This document shows, one piece after another, positions 1-5,062 of a stretch of DNA of 5,486 bases. A program made the translations under genes and the position numbers. The notes beneath the pieces were generated by a model. It worked only from the letters and a program-made list of their open reading frames with translations. It was not told the origin of the DNA and did not search any database. The stretch covers positions 1-5,486 of the forward strand of contig JAPHSO010000077.1 of the NCBI GenBank assembly GCA_026193675.1, in the 5' to 3' direction. Each line of letters opens with the position of its first letter. Positions within the stretch are counted from its first letter, which is position 1. Source of the DNA: Gammaproteobacteria bacterium. GTDB taxonomy: Bacteria > Pseudomonadota > Gammaproteobacteria > Thiohalomonadales > Thiohalomonadaceae.

Positions 1-198
1 ACCAAGACTGTCTCTATGGCTATCGCTGAGTCAGATGGTTTCTCACTGGCTGGTGGTGGTGACACTATCGCCGCAATCCAGAAATATGACCTCTATGACA
101 AGGTCTCTTATATCTCTACTGCTGGTGGCGCTTTCCTTGAGTATCTTGAGGGTAAGACACTTCCTGCCGTAGCAATGCTGGAAGAGCGTGCAAAGTAA
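1..198 (+). CDS. pgk: Phosphoglycerate kinase, C-terminal 65 residues (5' end outside window)
   Basis: This is the last part of phosphoglycerate kinase, the cytosolic enzyme that interconverts 1,3-bisphosphoglycerate plus ADP with 3-phosphoglycerate plus ATP, in glycolysis or (in reverse) the Calvin cycle. The frame is open from base 1 and ends in TAA at 196-198. Recognisable C-terminal landmarks are the nucleotide-binding loop with AGGGDT, the segment YISTAGGAFLEYLEGK, and the end LPAVAMLEERAK, which closely matches proteobacterial Pgk C-termini. One small oddity is STAGGA where most family members have STGGGA, a Gly-to-Ala change in a glycine-rich turn next to the active site. The gene is followed after 49 bp by pyk on the same strand with no intrinsic terminator visible between them, so co-transcription is likely. 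The true start and promoter lie to the left of the window. Confidence 0.96.
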   Translation, partial: TKTVSMAIAESDGFSLAGGGDTIAAIQKYDLYDKVSYISTAGGAFLEYLEGKTLPAVAMLEERAK

Positions 199-220
199 GC
201 TGAGTCTATAATCTACTTCT

Positions 221-225
221 AAGGA
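221..225 (+). promoter_or_regulatory. Distant Shine-Dalgarno-like AAGGA upstream of pyk
   Basis: The only SD-like purine stretch between pgk and pyk is AAGGAAGAGA at 221-230. AAGGA ends 22 nt before the pyk ATG at 248, against the usual 5-10 nt. The bases 231-247 are A/T-rich with no SD match, and an in-frame TAA at 239-241 rules out an upstream start. Pyk may therefore be translated by coupling to pgk, by a structure that shortens the gap, or through an unstructured AU-rich leader. Confidence 0.4.
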
Positions 226-247
226 AGAGAGTTAAAACTAAATTTAT

Positions 248-1711
248 ATGCAAAGACGCACAAAAATTATCGCGACCCTAGGGCCTGCAACTGACGATCC
301 GGTTATGCTGGATAAGATTATTGAGGAGGGTGTTGATGTTGTTCGCATCAACTTCTCCCACGGTACTTCAGAAGAGCATATGGACCGTGCCGAGAAGGTT
401 CGTAATCGTGCACGTGCTCATGGTCGCCAAATAGGTGTTCTAGCTGACCTGCAGGGTCCGAAGATTCGTATTGAGAAGTTCAAGAACGGCAAGGTTGATT
501 TGAATGAAGGAGATACCTTTATTCTTGATGCCGATCACCCAGAGAATGAGGGTGATGAAAAGCGTGTTGCTACTTCGTATAAAGCACTACCTGATGATGT
601 TTCGCGTGGCGATACACTGATGCTTGATGATGGTCGTGTTGTTCTCTGGGTTGATAAGGTTCAGGGAACAGAGGTGATCTGTCGGGTTGTTGTTGGTGGC
701 ATCCTCTCTGATCGCAAGGGTATCAATCGTCAGGGTGGTGGGCTTTCAGCTCCGGCTCTGACTGAGAAAGACCGTGCCGATATCAGAACGGCAGCAGAGA
801 TGGAGGCAGATTATCTAGCCGTCTCTTTCCCGCGTACCGCTGATGATATTCACGAGGCGAGAGCTCTGTTACAGGCTGCCGGTGGTAAGGGCGGAATTAT
901 TGCCAAGATCGAACGGGCCGAGGCACTTGATGTTGTCGATGAGATTATCGAAGCTTCGGATGCCATCATGGTGGCGCGTGGCGATCTGGGGGTTGAGATT
1001 GGTGATGCCGCTCTTCCCCCTGTCCAAAAACACCTCATTCAGCGTGCCCGAATGCTTAATCGCGTCGTGATTACCGCAACTCAAATGATGGAGTCGATGA
1101 TCGAAAATCAGATTCCGACTCGTGCAGAGGTGTTCGACGTGGCCAATGCCGTACTTGATGGAACTGATGCTATCATGCTTTCAGCGGAGACTGCTGCAGG
1201 TAAGTATCCGGATAAGGCTATCTCAGCAATGGATCGCGTCTGCATCGAGGCGGAGAAGCAGAATCTGGCCAAACGTTCAGATCATCGAATTAACACCGTA
1301 TTTGACCATGTCGATGAGGCGATTGCGATGGCTGCCATGTATTCAGCTAATCACCTTCAGGTGAAGGCGATTGCATCATTGACTGAGTCGGGTTCAACAC
1401 CATTGTGGATGTCTCGTATCAGTTCGGGTATTCCGATCTATTCGATGACTCGCCATGTTGCGACTCGTCGCAAGGTGACCCTCTATCGTGGTGTCTACCC
1501 TGTCAGTTTTGATTCAACTATGACGACTGACCAGGCACTTATTAACCGTGAAGCGGTTGATGAACTTCGTCGTCGTGGTGCGGTCAGAGATGGAGATTTA
1601 GTGATTATCACCAAGGGTGACCTGATGGGAATCAATGGCGGTACCAATGCGATGAAAATAGTTAAAGTGGGTGAGCTGGTCGAAAGTCCAGTCTTCTGCG
1701 AAAAGCCTTAA
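248..1711 (+). CDS. pyk: Pyruvate kinase, Lys-type (predicted K+-independent)
   Basis: Pyruvate kinase converts phosphoenolpyruvate and ADP to pyruvate and ATP in the cytosol. The 487-residue protein is full length for the family. The N-terminal RRTKIIATLGPA is followed by VRINFSHG with substrate-binding R33, ADLQGPKIRI (66-75), the B-domain lid (about 76-170), and the signature IIAKIERAEAL with catalytic K220 and metal ligand E222. Next come ARGDLG with D246, ITATQM with T278 near the active site, PTRAEVFDVANAVLDGTDA, and a C-terminal domain from about 350. In the family, Leu-Gln-x-x-Lys (here L68, Q69, K72) in place of Thr-Lys-x-x-Glu marks enzymes that do not need K+, so K+ independence is predicted. 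The ATG at 248 matches the usual family N-terminus and an in-frame stop lies just upstream, although the nearest SD is far away. It lies between pgk and fba in an apparent operon. I use pyk because pykA/pykF assignment is not certain. Confidence 0.97.
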   Translation: MQRRTKIIATLGPATDDPVMLDKIIEEGVDVVRINFSHGTSEEHMDRAEKVRNRARAHGRQIGVLADLQGPKIRIEKFKNGKVDLNEGDTFILDADHPENEGDEKRVATSYKALPDDVSRGDTLMLDDGRVVLWVDKVQGTEVICRVVVGGILSDRKGINRQGGGLSAPALTEKDRADIRTAAEMEADYLAVSFPRTADDIHEARALLQAAGGKGGIIAKIERAEALDVVDEIIEASDAIMVARGDLGVEIGDAALPPVQKHLIQRARMLNRVVITATQMMESMIENQIPTRAEVFDVANAVLDGTDAIMLSAETAAGKYPDKAISAMDRVCIEAEKQNLAKRSDHRINTVFDHVDEAIAMAAMYSANHLQVKAIASLTESGSTPLWMSRISSGIPIYSMTRHVATRRKVTLYRGVYPVSFDSTMTTDQALINREAVDELRRRGAVRDGDLVIITKGDLMGINGGTNAMKIVKVGELVESPVFCEKP

Positions 1712-1732
1712 TCCGGATATTTCACGGATTAA
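1708..1732 (+). repeat. Inverted repeat overlapping the pyk stop codon
   Basis: TTAATCCG (1708-1715) and CGGATTAA (1725-1732) form a perfect 8-bp stem with a 9-nt loop. The pyk TAA (1709-1711) is inside the left arm. The nearest T-run (1745-1750) begins 12 nt beyond the stem, so this is not a typical intrinsic terminator. It could be an intercistronic RNA-stability element or a partial attenuator between pyk and fba. Confidence 0.55.
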
Positions 1733-1776
1733 CAAACCGATTAATTTTTTAAATTCAATATAGTAAGGAGTTCAAT

Positions 1777-2841
1777 ATGGCACTAGTATCATTACGCCAA
1801 CTTCTGGATCATGCTGCTGAAAATGGCTACGGTCTACCGGCTTTTAACGTCAACAACATGGAGCAGGTTCATGCAATTATGCAGGCTGCTGATGCGGTTG
1901 ATAGCCCAGTTATTCTTCAGGGATCTGCTGGTGCACGTGGATATGCAGGCGAACCGTTCCTACGTCACCTGATTCTAGCTGCAGTTGAGATGTATCCACA
2001 TATTCCTGTTGTTATGCATCAGGATCATGGTTCATCACCTGCTGTTAATCTTCGTTCAATTCAGTCTGGTTTCTCATCAGTCATGATGGATGGATCATTG
2101 ATGGAAGATGCAAAGACTCCTTCATCGTACGAGTACAACGTTGAAGTGACTCGTAAGGTTGTAGATATGGCTCACGCAGGCGGTGTTTCGGTTGAGGGTG
2201 AGCTCGGTTGCCTCGGTTCTCTTGAGACTGGCGAAGCCGGTGAAGAGGATGGTGTTGGCGCTGTTGGCAAGCTGGATATGGATCAGATGCTGACCGATCC
2301 TGATGAAGCTGCAGATTTTGTAGATAAAACTCACGTTGATGCCCTGGCAATCGCTATTGGTACTTCACACGGTGCTTACAAGTTCACTAAGCAACCTACT
2401 GGTGATGTACTGCGTATTGATCGCATCGTTGAGATCAACAAGCGTATTCCTAATACTCACCTGGTTATGCACGGTTCGTCTTCTGTACCTCAGGAGTGGC
2501 TGCAAATCATCAACAACTACGGTGGTGATATGGGTCAAACCTATGGTGTACCCGTTGAAGAGATCGCTGAAGGTATCAAGAATGGTGTACGTAAAGTTAA
2601 CATCGATACTGACCTGCGTATGGCCTCTACCGGTGCGATTCGTCGTCACCTGACCGATGCGCCTAGCAACTTCGATCCTCGTAAGTTCCTCAAAGAGGCA
2701 ACTAACGCAATGAGTGACATCTGTAAGGCTCGTTTTGAGGTATTTGGTTCAGCCGGCCAAGCATCTAAGATCAAGCCTGTTTCACTTGAGGTTATGTTCC
2801 AGCGCTATGCTTCTGGTGAGCTCGACCCAAAAATCAGCTAA
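1777..2841 (+). CDS. cbbA: Fructose-bisphosphate aldolase, class II, Calvin-cycle subtype
   Basis: This zinc-dependent cytosolic aldolase condenses dihydroxyacetone phosphate with glyceraldehyde-3-phosphate to fructose-1,6-bisphosphate. Calvin-subtype members also commonly act on erythrose-4-phosphate to give sedoheptulose bisphosphate. The 354-residue length fits the subtype. Visible motifs are PAFNVNN (21-27), IPVVMHQDHG with catalytic D83 and zinc ligand H84, the second class II signature VEGELGCLGSLE (139-150), GTSHG with zinc ligand H198, VMHGSS with H232, and NIDTD (275-279) for substrate phosphate and catalysis. The ATG at 1777 is preceded by a strong TAAGGAG (1764-1770) at 6-nt spacing. 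It follows pyk after 65 bp and is closed by a strong terminator, so it is the last gene of the pgk-pyk-fba unit. Codon choice leans to GGT, GTT and CGT, as expected for a highly expressed gene. The gene could equally be named fba; cbbA is chosen for the subtype. Confidence 0.95.
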   Translation: MALVSLRQLLDHAAENGYGLPAFNVNNMEQVHAIMQAADAVDSPVILQGSAGARGYAGEPFLRHLILAAVEMYPHIPVVMHQDHGSSPAVNLRSIQSGFSSVMMDGSLMEDAKTPSSYEYNVEVTRKVVDMAHAGGVSVEGELGCLGSLETGEAGEEDGVGAVGKLDMDQMLTDPDEAADFVDKTHVDALAIAIGTSHGAYKFTKQPTGDVLRIDRIVEINKRIPNTHLVMHGSSSVPQEWLQIINNYGGDMGQTYGVPVEEIAEGIKNGVRKVNIDTDLRMASTGAIRRHLTDAPSNFDPRKFLKEATNAMSDICKARFEVFGSAGQASKIKPVSLEVMFQRYASGELDPKIS

Positions 2842-2853
2842 GTCTACTTAGCT
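2836..2853 (+). repeat. Inverted repeat overlapping the fba stop codon
   Basis: AGCTAAG (2836-2842) and CTTAGCT (2847-2853) form a perfect 7-bp stem with a 4-nt loop (TCTA). The fba TAA at 2839-2841 is in the left arm. It sits 9 nt before the stem of the rho-independent terminator, so the mRNA would end in two tandem hairpins. Confidence 0.6.
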
Positions 2854-2860
2854 TGATAAA

Positions 2861-2895
2861 AGGCGCCCCATCGGAAGATGAGGCGCTTTTTTTTT
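2861..2895 (+). terminator. Rho-independent terminator of the pgk-pyk-fba operon
   Basis: The stem pairs GCGCC (2863-2867) with GGCGC (2882-2886) and CATC (2869-2872) with GATG (2877-2880), with one C/A mismatch and a GGAA (GNRA-type) tetraloop. A run of nine T (2887-2895) follows directly. It begins about 20 nt after the fba stop. A short A-run on the left side (2858-2861) could give weak function on the other strand. Confidence 0.95.
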
Positions 2896-2907
2896 GACTG
2901 GAAACTG

Positions 2908-2926
2908 TGCATTGGTTACCAATACA
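2908..2926. promoter_or_regulatory. Operator-like dyad upstream of yfaZ
   Basis: A perfect 13-bp dyad ATTGGT-T-ACCAAT (2911-2923) extends to 19 bp (2908-2926) with 8 of 9 paired positions per arm. It lies in the short leader between the operon terminator and yfaZ, 40 bp before the chosen start, and overlaps a -10-like TACAAT (2923-2928). No -35 with proper spacing is seen: TTGACT at 2894-2899 is 23 bp away. A transcription-factor site is plausible; the factor is unknown. Confidence 0.35.
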
Positions 2927-2966
2927 ATATTTTGCAACGTTTAACGAAAGGGGAGGATGGCTTACA

Positions 2967-3557
2967 ATGGCATCTGATTATTTAAGAACTGGTTTTGAGA
3001 TGATGATGAAGAGAACAATTTTATCTGCGTTAATCCTGCTTGCTGCATCAAGCACTGCATGGGGCCGAAGTGTTGCGATTGACATGCATAATGAGGCGCT
3101 AGGCATTAACTACGTTAACAGTGAGTCTATGTTAATCAAGGGAATGGGCGTTGAGGCTGGACTATTGATGCGCGAGTCTCAAAAGCCACTCATTCATCTC
3201 GGTTTGAGTGTTGCGGGTAAGAATCTTAGCCAACAGGGGACTGTTGATATTAGCCTGGGAGGCCGACTCTACAACTATCGCGGCGATAATGGCTCTTTAA
3301 CCGCGATTGCTCTGGGTGGAAAGGTGAGATTTTCACCAATGACGAGAGTTGGTTTGAACGCACATCTCTACTTTTCTCCAGACATCACCACTTTTGGTGA
3401 TGCCAACGGACTCAATGAGTTTGTTGTCAGTGCGGATTATCAGGTGATTCCTCAGGCATTTGCCTACATTGGCAGTCGCCATGTCACAGTAAAGTATCCC
3501 GGGGTCACCTCTACGCTTGATAAGAAGCTCTTTGTTGGGATGAAGCTGCTCTTCTAG
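2967..3557 (+). CDS. YfaZ-family outer membrane protein
   Basis: This is a predicted secreted beta-barrel protein resembling the YfaZ family of Gram-negative outer membrane proteins, whose function is not established. From the ATG at 2967 it has 196 residues. Residues 15-33 form a signal peptide: KR, a hydrophobic stretch ILSALILLAASSTAWG, then likely cleavage after A31 or G33. The mature part alternates short hydrophobic strands and turns. The C-terminal portion, with YFSPDITTFGDANGLNEF, ADYQVIPQAFAYIGSR and KLFVGMKLLF, resembles YfaZ, and the terminal Phe fits a barrel-assembly signal. Start choice: AAGGGGAGG (2948-2956) is 10 nt before 2967 and favours that ATG. Three tandem ATGs at 3000-3008 would give a more typical signal peptide (183-185 residues) but have only a weak SD. 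An upstream GTG at 2907 is unlikely. The gene follows the operon terminator, so it probably has its own promoter, and it converges with the CBS gene. I leave the symbol blank because the family match is by eye. Confidence 0.78.
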   Translation: MASDYLRTGFEMMMKRTILSALILLAASSTAWGRSVAIDMHNEALGINYVNSESMLIKGMGVEAGLLMRESQKPLIHLGLSVAGKNLSQQGTVDISLGGRLYNYRGDNGSLTAIALGGKVRFSPMTRVGLNAHLYFSPDITTFGDANGLNEFVVSADYQVIPQAFAYIGSRHVTVKYPGVTSTLDKKLFVGMKLLF

Positions 3558-3570
3558 AATTTCTAGAGGA
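3550..3570. repeat. Palindrome carrying both convergent stop codons
   Basis: Two TCTAGA palindromes (3553-3558 and 3562-3567) flank a 3-nt loop and extend to a 9-bp stem with one G-T pair (3550-3558 with 3562-3570). The TAG of yfaZ (3555-3557) lies in one arm and the TAG of the minus-strand CBS gene (3563-3565) in the other. No T-run follows on either strand, so it is not a classical terminator. Confidence 0.55.
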
Positions 3571-4150
3571 TAGCCTCCAGGTCTTCAAAGATTTCACGAG
3601 TCTCCTTGGCCCGGTAATCGAGGCCAAGTTGAATCGAAATCTGCTTGGTAGAGAATATTCCACGGATAACCTGCTGGTTATTCTCATCATGATCGACCAC
3701 CAATGCATGTTGGCGGTTTGAATGTTTCATTGTCGCAACAATGTCGCCAACCCGGGAAAGCTCAACCACCTTCATTGGTAGAGCCTCGATTTGAGAACTT
3801 TTGGTCATGATATCTCGCAAGAAGATATCTTCACGAGTACCTCCAGCCTCCTGAATATATTTCATGGGTCTGGAACCCTGCAGATCGGTTAGGGTAATGA
3901 CCCCAAGAGTCTGGTTTGACTGGTCAACCACTAGAAGTAATCTCACGCCACTGGCGATCATTCGCTTCTCAGCGGCTTCCAGGGTGCCACAGGGGCCCAT
4001 GGTTATTGCGGCTATTTTGGTAAAGTCAGTCATTACATCAATAGCTGGACTCTCTGCGGTCACATTCTCAGCGAAATTCTGAGCAGGACGTTGGTAGGTT
4101 GTATCACTCTCAATATTTACATATGAGAGAGTTTGGTAACTTGATGACAT
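3563..4150 (-). CDS. Tandem CBS-domain protein
   Basis: This 195-residue soluble protein consists of two CBS domains, which usually pair to bind adenine nucleotides or S-adenosylmethionine and control a partner. Residues 1-35 are polar and probably disordered. CBS1 spans about 36-96, from AIDVMTDF to GVITLTDL, with the canonical ribose/phosphate-binding T86 and D89. CBS2 spans about 111-175, from LRDIMTKSSQ to RGIFSTKQI; there the matching position is Gln (Q170) instead of Asp, so only one site looks canonical. The acidic tail ends REIFEDLEAIL. No catalytic or membrane domain is present, so it is a stand-alone regulatory module whose target is not visible. The start at 4150 has GGAG (4161-4164) 10 nt upstream on the minus strand. 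It converges with yfaZ, separated by 5 bp, and appears monocistronic. The CBS call is firm; the biological role is unknown. Confidence 0.9.
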   Translation of the reverse strand: MSSSYQTLSYVNIESDTTYQRPAQNFAENVTAESPAIDVMTDFTKIAAITMGPCGTLEAAEKRMIASGVRLLLVVDQSNQTLGVITLTDLQGSRPMKYIQEAGGTREDIFLRDIMTKSSQIEALPMKVVELSRVGDIVATMKHSNRQHALVVDHDENNQQVIRGIFSTKQISIQLGLDYRAKETREIFEDLEAIL

Positions 4151-4187
4151 CGTCTATGTGCTCCAGCCTGTTGAATATAGTCTCTTA

Positions 4188-4216
4188 TTAATAATCCAAT
4201 AGTGCACTAATTTCAA
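4188..4216 (-). promoter_or_regulatory. Candidate sigma70-type promoter for the CBS gene
   Basis: On the minus strand TTGAAA (4211-4216; 5 of 6 to the -35 consensus) is separated by exactly 17 bp from TATTAA (4188-4193; 4 of 6 to the -10 consensus). Transcription would start near 4181, about 30 nt before the start codon. The spacer contains a perfect 10-bp palindrome TAGTGCACTA (4200-4209), which could be an operator. Assigned by eye only. Confidence 0.35.
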
Positions 4217-4468
4217 TCAAGTGGGAGCTAATTATTTTTCATCCTCGATTAATGGATTAAATATAAGGAGTAGGTGATTTAGTGATTATTGGATGAGCAG
4301 TTGGGATTTGCCCATATTGATAGGCTGTTTTTACAATACTACTCTTCGGCAATTGACTCGTTCTCATCAATTGAGTTGTTTGAAATTTATCGAGCTTGGA
4401 CGCCTGTTCCAGACGCGGCTTTACCACCTTCCTCCTGTAGGCGGCTGCTCATTCGCAACCCTGAGGGC
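4217..4468. other. Intergenic stretch without a convincing gene
   Basis: The region lies between the 5' end of the CBS gene and the terminator of the HU gene. It holds a consensus-like TAAGGAG on the plus strand (4264-4270), but the GTGs at 4275 and 4282 hit stops within a few codons. A TTG at 4289, 18 nt away, opens a 71-codon frame that runs through the HU terminator to 4504, and an ATG at 4293 opens an 89-codon frame reaching into the HU gene. Neither gives a recognisable protein. A 7-bp inverted repeat, CAATTGA (4350-4356) with TCAATTG (4367-4373), is also present. No tRNA-like or rRNA sequence is seen. It may be a gene relic or a small RNA ending at the terminator. Confidence 0.4.
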
Positions 4469-4500
4469 AAAAAAAAGGCCGGGATTCCCCGGCCTCTTTT
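4469..4500 (-). terminator. Rho-independent terminator of the HU gene
   Basis: GGCCGGG (4477-4483) pairs with CCCGGCC (4488-4494) around a 4-nt loop. On the minus strand the stem is followed by eight T (the A-run 4469-4476), placing the stem about 30 nt beyond the HU stop codon. On the plus strand the following TCTTTTCT is a poorer T-tract, so it may work weakly in the other direction. Confidence 0.92.
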
Positions 4501-4523
4501 CTAACCATCTAAAAGTCAGATGT

Positions 4524-5054
4524 TTACTTGGTCACACTCTCTTTAAGTGCCTTAAGTGCTGACAGACGAACCTGATTACGTGCAGGTTTTGCCTTAATGG
4601 TAATCGCCTCTCCAGTGAATGGATTTACGCCCTTACGAGACTTGGTGGCGGGTTTTCTAATACGCTTAATCTTTACGCCAACCTCTGGAACTGTAAATTC
4701 TCCAGAACCACGACGCTTCATGTGGCTATCAACAAGCTCAGACATTGCGCTAAATACAGAACCAACCTCTTTCTTGTTGAGACCAGTCATTTCAGAAATT
4801 GATGCAATAATCTGAGATTTAGTCTGCTTGGTGGTGGTTGCTTTCATAGCTGCTGCAGGTGCTGCAACTGCTTTTTTCTTTGCGGTTGCTCTCTTTACAG
4901 GTGCCTTTTTAGCAACGCTCTTCTTCTTAACAACCTTTTTCTTGGCAACTGCTCTTTTTGCAGGTGCCTTTTTAGCAGCTACAGGTTTTTTTGCAGCAAC
5001 CTTTTTCTTAGATACAGCCTTCTTCTTTGCAGTAGATTTTTTCTTAGCAACCAT
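4524..5054 (-). CDS. HU-family DNA-binding protein with histone-H1-like Lys/Ala-rich N-terminal tail
   Basis: This is a predicted nucleoid-associated DNA-binding and DNA-bending protein of 176 residues, against about 90 for ordinary HU. Residues 1-75 are a tail made almost only of Lys, Ala, Val and Pro: residues 1-61 hold 26 Lys and 2 Arg, and no acidic residue occurs before E88. The tail resembles eukaryotic H1 C-termini and bacterial KAAP-repeat proteins. Residues about 76-176 are the HU fold: dimerising helices (KSQIIASISEMTGLNKKEVG onward), GEFTVPEVGVKIKRI in place of the usual VGFGTF segment, then the DNA-binding arm RKGVNPFTGEAITIKAK with the intercalating proline P145, and the final helix. 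Tailed HU proteins occur in several beta- and gammaproteobacteria and, independently, in Deinococcus. The start at 5054 has GGAG with 8-nt spacing. The gene is monocistronic with its own terminator. The HU call is firm; binding nucleic acid non-specifically and compacting DNA through the tail is an inference. Confidence 0.93.
   Translation of the reverse strand: MVAKKKSTAKKKAVSKKKVAAKKPVAAKKAPAKRAVAKKKVVKKKSVAKKAPVKRATAKKKAVAAPAAAMKATTTKQTKSQIIASISEMTGLNKKEVGSVFSAMSELVDSHMKRRGSGEFTVPEVGVKIKRIRKPATKSRKGVNPFTGEAITIKAKPARNQVRLSALKALKESVTK
4866..4976 (-). repeat. Internal 63-bp-period duplication in the HU tail
   Basis: Residues 27-42 (AKKAPAKRAVAKKKVV) and 48-63 (AKKAPVKRATAKKKAV) differ at three positions and are offset by 21 residues. 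At DNA level the spans are 4929-4976 and 4866-4913, sharing an exact 17-bp block (4961-4977 and 4898-4914). This suggests tail growth by duplication or slippage. Confidence 0.75.
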
Positions 5055-5062
5055 AGTGCACT

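Noticed and set aside
193..218. Stem AAGTA/TACTT around the pgk stop codon
   Set aside because: Only 5 bp with a 16-nt loop, too weak to count with the stronger stop-codon hairpins.
850..1084. Minus-strand ORFs inside pyk
   Set aside because: They are shadows of a full-length pyruvate kinase with all catalytic motifs in the plus frame.
2081..2653. ORFs in other frames inside fba, both strands
   Set aside because: The aldolase frame has all zinc and catalytic residues; the alternatives look like no known protein and arise from its biased codon use.
2907..2966. GTG at 2907 as the yfaZ start
   Set aside because: It has no SD, lies just after the terminator and would add a non-signal-like N-terminus before the good SD at 2948-2956.
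3864..4082. Plus-strand ORF opposite the CBS gene
   Set aside because: No SD and no recognisable domain; the minus frame has two clear CBS domains.
4199..5062. Shared 10-mer ATAGTGCACT in the CBS promoter and at the HU start
   Set aside because: Several shared 10-mers are expected by chance in a window of this size, so the match alone is not evidence of a common operator.
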